Below are positions 22,451 through 23,424 of a stretch of DNA of 23,424 bases, piece by piece. The DNA is taken from contig JBFXAN010000095.1 of NCBI GenBank assembly GCA_050184225.1, positions 1 to 23,424 of the forward strand. The letters run 5' to 3'. Source of the stretch: JBFXAN01 sp050184225 (lineage in GTDB: Bacteria > Chloroflexota > Dehalococcoidia > CAUJGQ01). Below the pieces are notes generated by a model. It had not been told where the DNA came from and ran no database searches. It saw nothing but the letters and a program-made list of their open reading frames with translations. Positions within the stretch are counted from its first letter, which is position 1. Each line of letters begins with the position of its first letter. Position numbers and translations under genes: made by a program.

Positions 22451-23424
22451 ATGTCTTCGAATCGGTGGAATCGTCGGTCAATGTTGCGCGCGGGCGCGGC
22501 AGGGTTCGGAGTCGCAGCAGCTGGGTGGCTCGCCGCGTGCGGTGGCAGCTCCGATAGTGATACGGGCAGCGAAAGCCAGCCGGGATCGGTGCGTACAGCC
22601 GACACGCGCAGCACCGAAGTGGCGGGCACGCAACCCAAGTCCGGTGGCACGCTGAAGGTTGCATTGGATGTCGACCCGACCGGCCTTGATCCGAGCACGT
22701 CCCGCGGCGGCGGCGATCATCACTGGCTCTTTAGCATCTACGACAACCTCATCGGACTCGACCCGAAGCTTGCCCCGACGAAGGCGATCGCGGATCGATG
22801 GGAGGTGGTCGATGACTTGACGATTGCCTTCACTGTGCCGGGCGGATTCACCTACCACGACGGCACACCGTTTCGAGCCGAGGACATCAAGTACACGATC
22901 GAACGACACCAGGATCCGGCGACCAAGTCGTACGCCGCCGGCCAGGTGGGTAGCATCGACAAGATCGAAGTCGTCGACAACAACCAGGTCGTCTTCAAAC
23001 TGAAGACGATCACGGCGTCACTCTTCGCTATCCTTGGCGACCGGGCCGGGATGATCCTCTCACCCGTCTCGGTCAATGCTGCCGGGAGCGAGTTTACGAA
23101 TCGCCCCGTCGGCAGCGGACCGTTCAAGGTCAACAGCTGGGCGGTCGATTCCTCGGTCAAGCTGAGTCGGTTCGCCAACTACCGGCAGCCGGGCTATCCG
23201 TACCTCGACGCCCTTGATGTGCAGGTCGTTCCCAACACATCCGTTCAGTTCGCCAACCTGCGGACCGGAAACGCCGACGTCATTTTCGTCAGCCAGAAGG
23301 ATGTAAATGCCGCGAAGAGCGACCCGGCCGTTCAGTATGTGCAGTGGCCGGCGACGGGCTATACGCAGGTCAACATCAACATCTCTCAACCACCACTGAC
23401 CGATAAGCGCGTCCGTCAGGCAAT
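22451..23424 (+). CDS. ABC transporter solute-binding lipoprotein, SBP_bac_5 family (3' end cut by window edge)
   Basis: Second peptide/opine-type binding protein; 324 codons are visible, perhaps 60% of the usual length. ATG 22451 follows GGGGGGA at about 7 bases; an in-frame ATG at 22421 has no good ribosome site. The signal has Arg-Arg (NRRSMLRAGAAG, 7-18) and a lipobox GWLAAC with Cys30, suggesting Tat export and lipidation. A Ser/Thr/Gly linker (31-63) precedes SGGTLKVALDVDP (64-76), IADRWEVV (113-120) and FTYHDGTPFRAEDIKYTIERH (133-152 region), all typical. It is only moderately similar to the protein at 1017, so not a recent copy. It starts 66 bases after the MaoC-like gene, and permease genes probably follow beyond the window. 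Confidence 0.93.
   Translation, partial: MSSNRWNRRSMLRAGAAGFGVAAAGWLAACGGSSDSDTGSESQPGSVRTADTRSTEVAGTQPKSGGTLKVALDVDPTGLDPSTSRGGGDHHWLFSIYDNLIGLDPKLAPTKAIADRWEVVDDLTIAFTVPGGFTYHDGTPFRAEDIKYTIERHQDPATKSYAAGQVGSIDKIEVVDNNQVVFKLKTITASLFAILGDRAGMILSPVSVNAAGSEFTNRPVGSGPFKVNSWAVDSSVKLSRFANYRQPGYPYLDALDVQVVPNTSVQFANLRTGNADVIFVSQKDVNAAKSDPAVQYVQWPATGYTQVNINISQPPLTDKRVRQA

Noticed and set aside
1..23424. RNA genes and CRISPR arrays
   Set aside because: No tRNA-like cloverleaf, rRNA segment or regularly spaced direct repeat was seen on either strand; small RNAs cannot be excluded by eye.

Overview
The window is GC-rich and densely coding. It carries a catabolic gene cluster built almost entirely from CoA-thioester enzymes, bounded on both sides by peptide/solute-type ABC transport genes that point outward. 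Lipoprotein solute-binding proteins with twin-arginine/lipobox signals and low-complexity Gly/Ser linkers, the many CaiB/BaiF CoA-transferase paralogues, and traces of two DDE transposases of a type I associate with Thermomicrobia-like genomes suggest a Chloroflexota bacterium. That placement is an inference from gene style, not a phylogenetic result.

Layout. On the minus strand at 1-2705 lie a truncated DppB-type permease and its solute-binding lipoprotein. A 290-bp divergent promoter region follows. The plus strand then carries: a cyclase-family metal hydrolase and a crotonase-fold enzyme (2996-4818); module A (4999-10304: acyl-CoA dehydrogenase, two CoA-transferases, a cysteine-less thiolase-like protein and its DUF35 partner); an LLM flavin-dependent oxidoreductase and an acetoacetate-decarboxylase-like protein (10467-12397); module B (12460-18264: CoA-transferase, second acyl-CoA dehydrogenase, an 804-residue double CoA-transferase, a two-domain VOC protein); a 674-bp gap with two decayed transposase fragments; and module C (18939-22384: two CoA-transferases and a MaoC-like double-hotdog protein). 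A second solute-binding lipoprotein, cut by the window end, follows module C.

How the genes may work together. The set looks like uptake and breakdown of a cyclic or branched carboxylic acid or ketone. The binding proteins would import it, the LLM enzyme would oxygenate it and the cyclase-type hydrolase could open a ring. CoA would be moved on by transferases; no ATP-dependent acyl-CoA ligase is visible. Acyl-CoA dehydrogenases, the crotonase and the MaoC protein would desaturate and hydrate. The thiolase-like/DUF35 pair would cleave the carbon chain, by analogy with the Ltp2-DUF35 steroid retro-aldolase. The actual substrate cannot be read from the sequence.

Two observations stand out. First, the seven CaiB/BaiF domains split into four with the catalytic aspartate and three in which that position is Pro, Glu or Cys, and each degenerate domain sits directly beside an intact one, once fused to it in a single polypeptide. 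This suggests heterodimeric transferases with one catalytic and one non-catalytic half. Second, a motif of the form TTGCC-spacer-TAG(C/G)CTCGC occurs upstream of four transcription-unit starts and is probably the cluster's promoter or operator signature.
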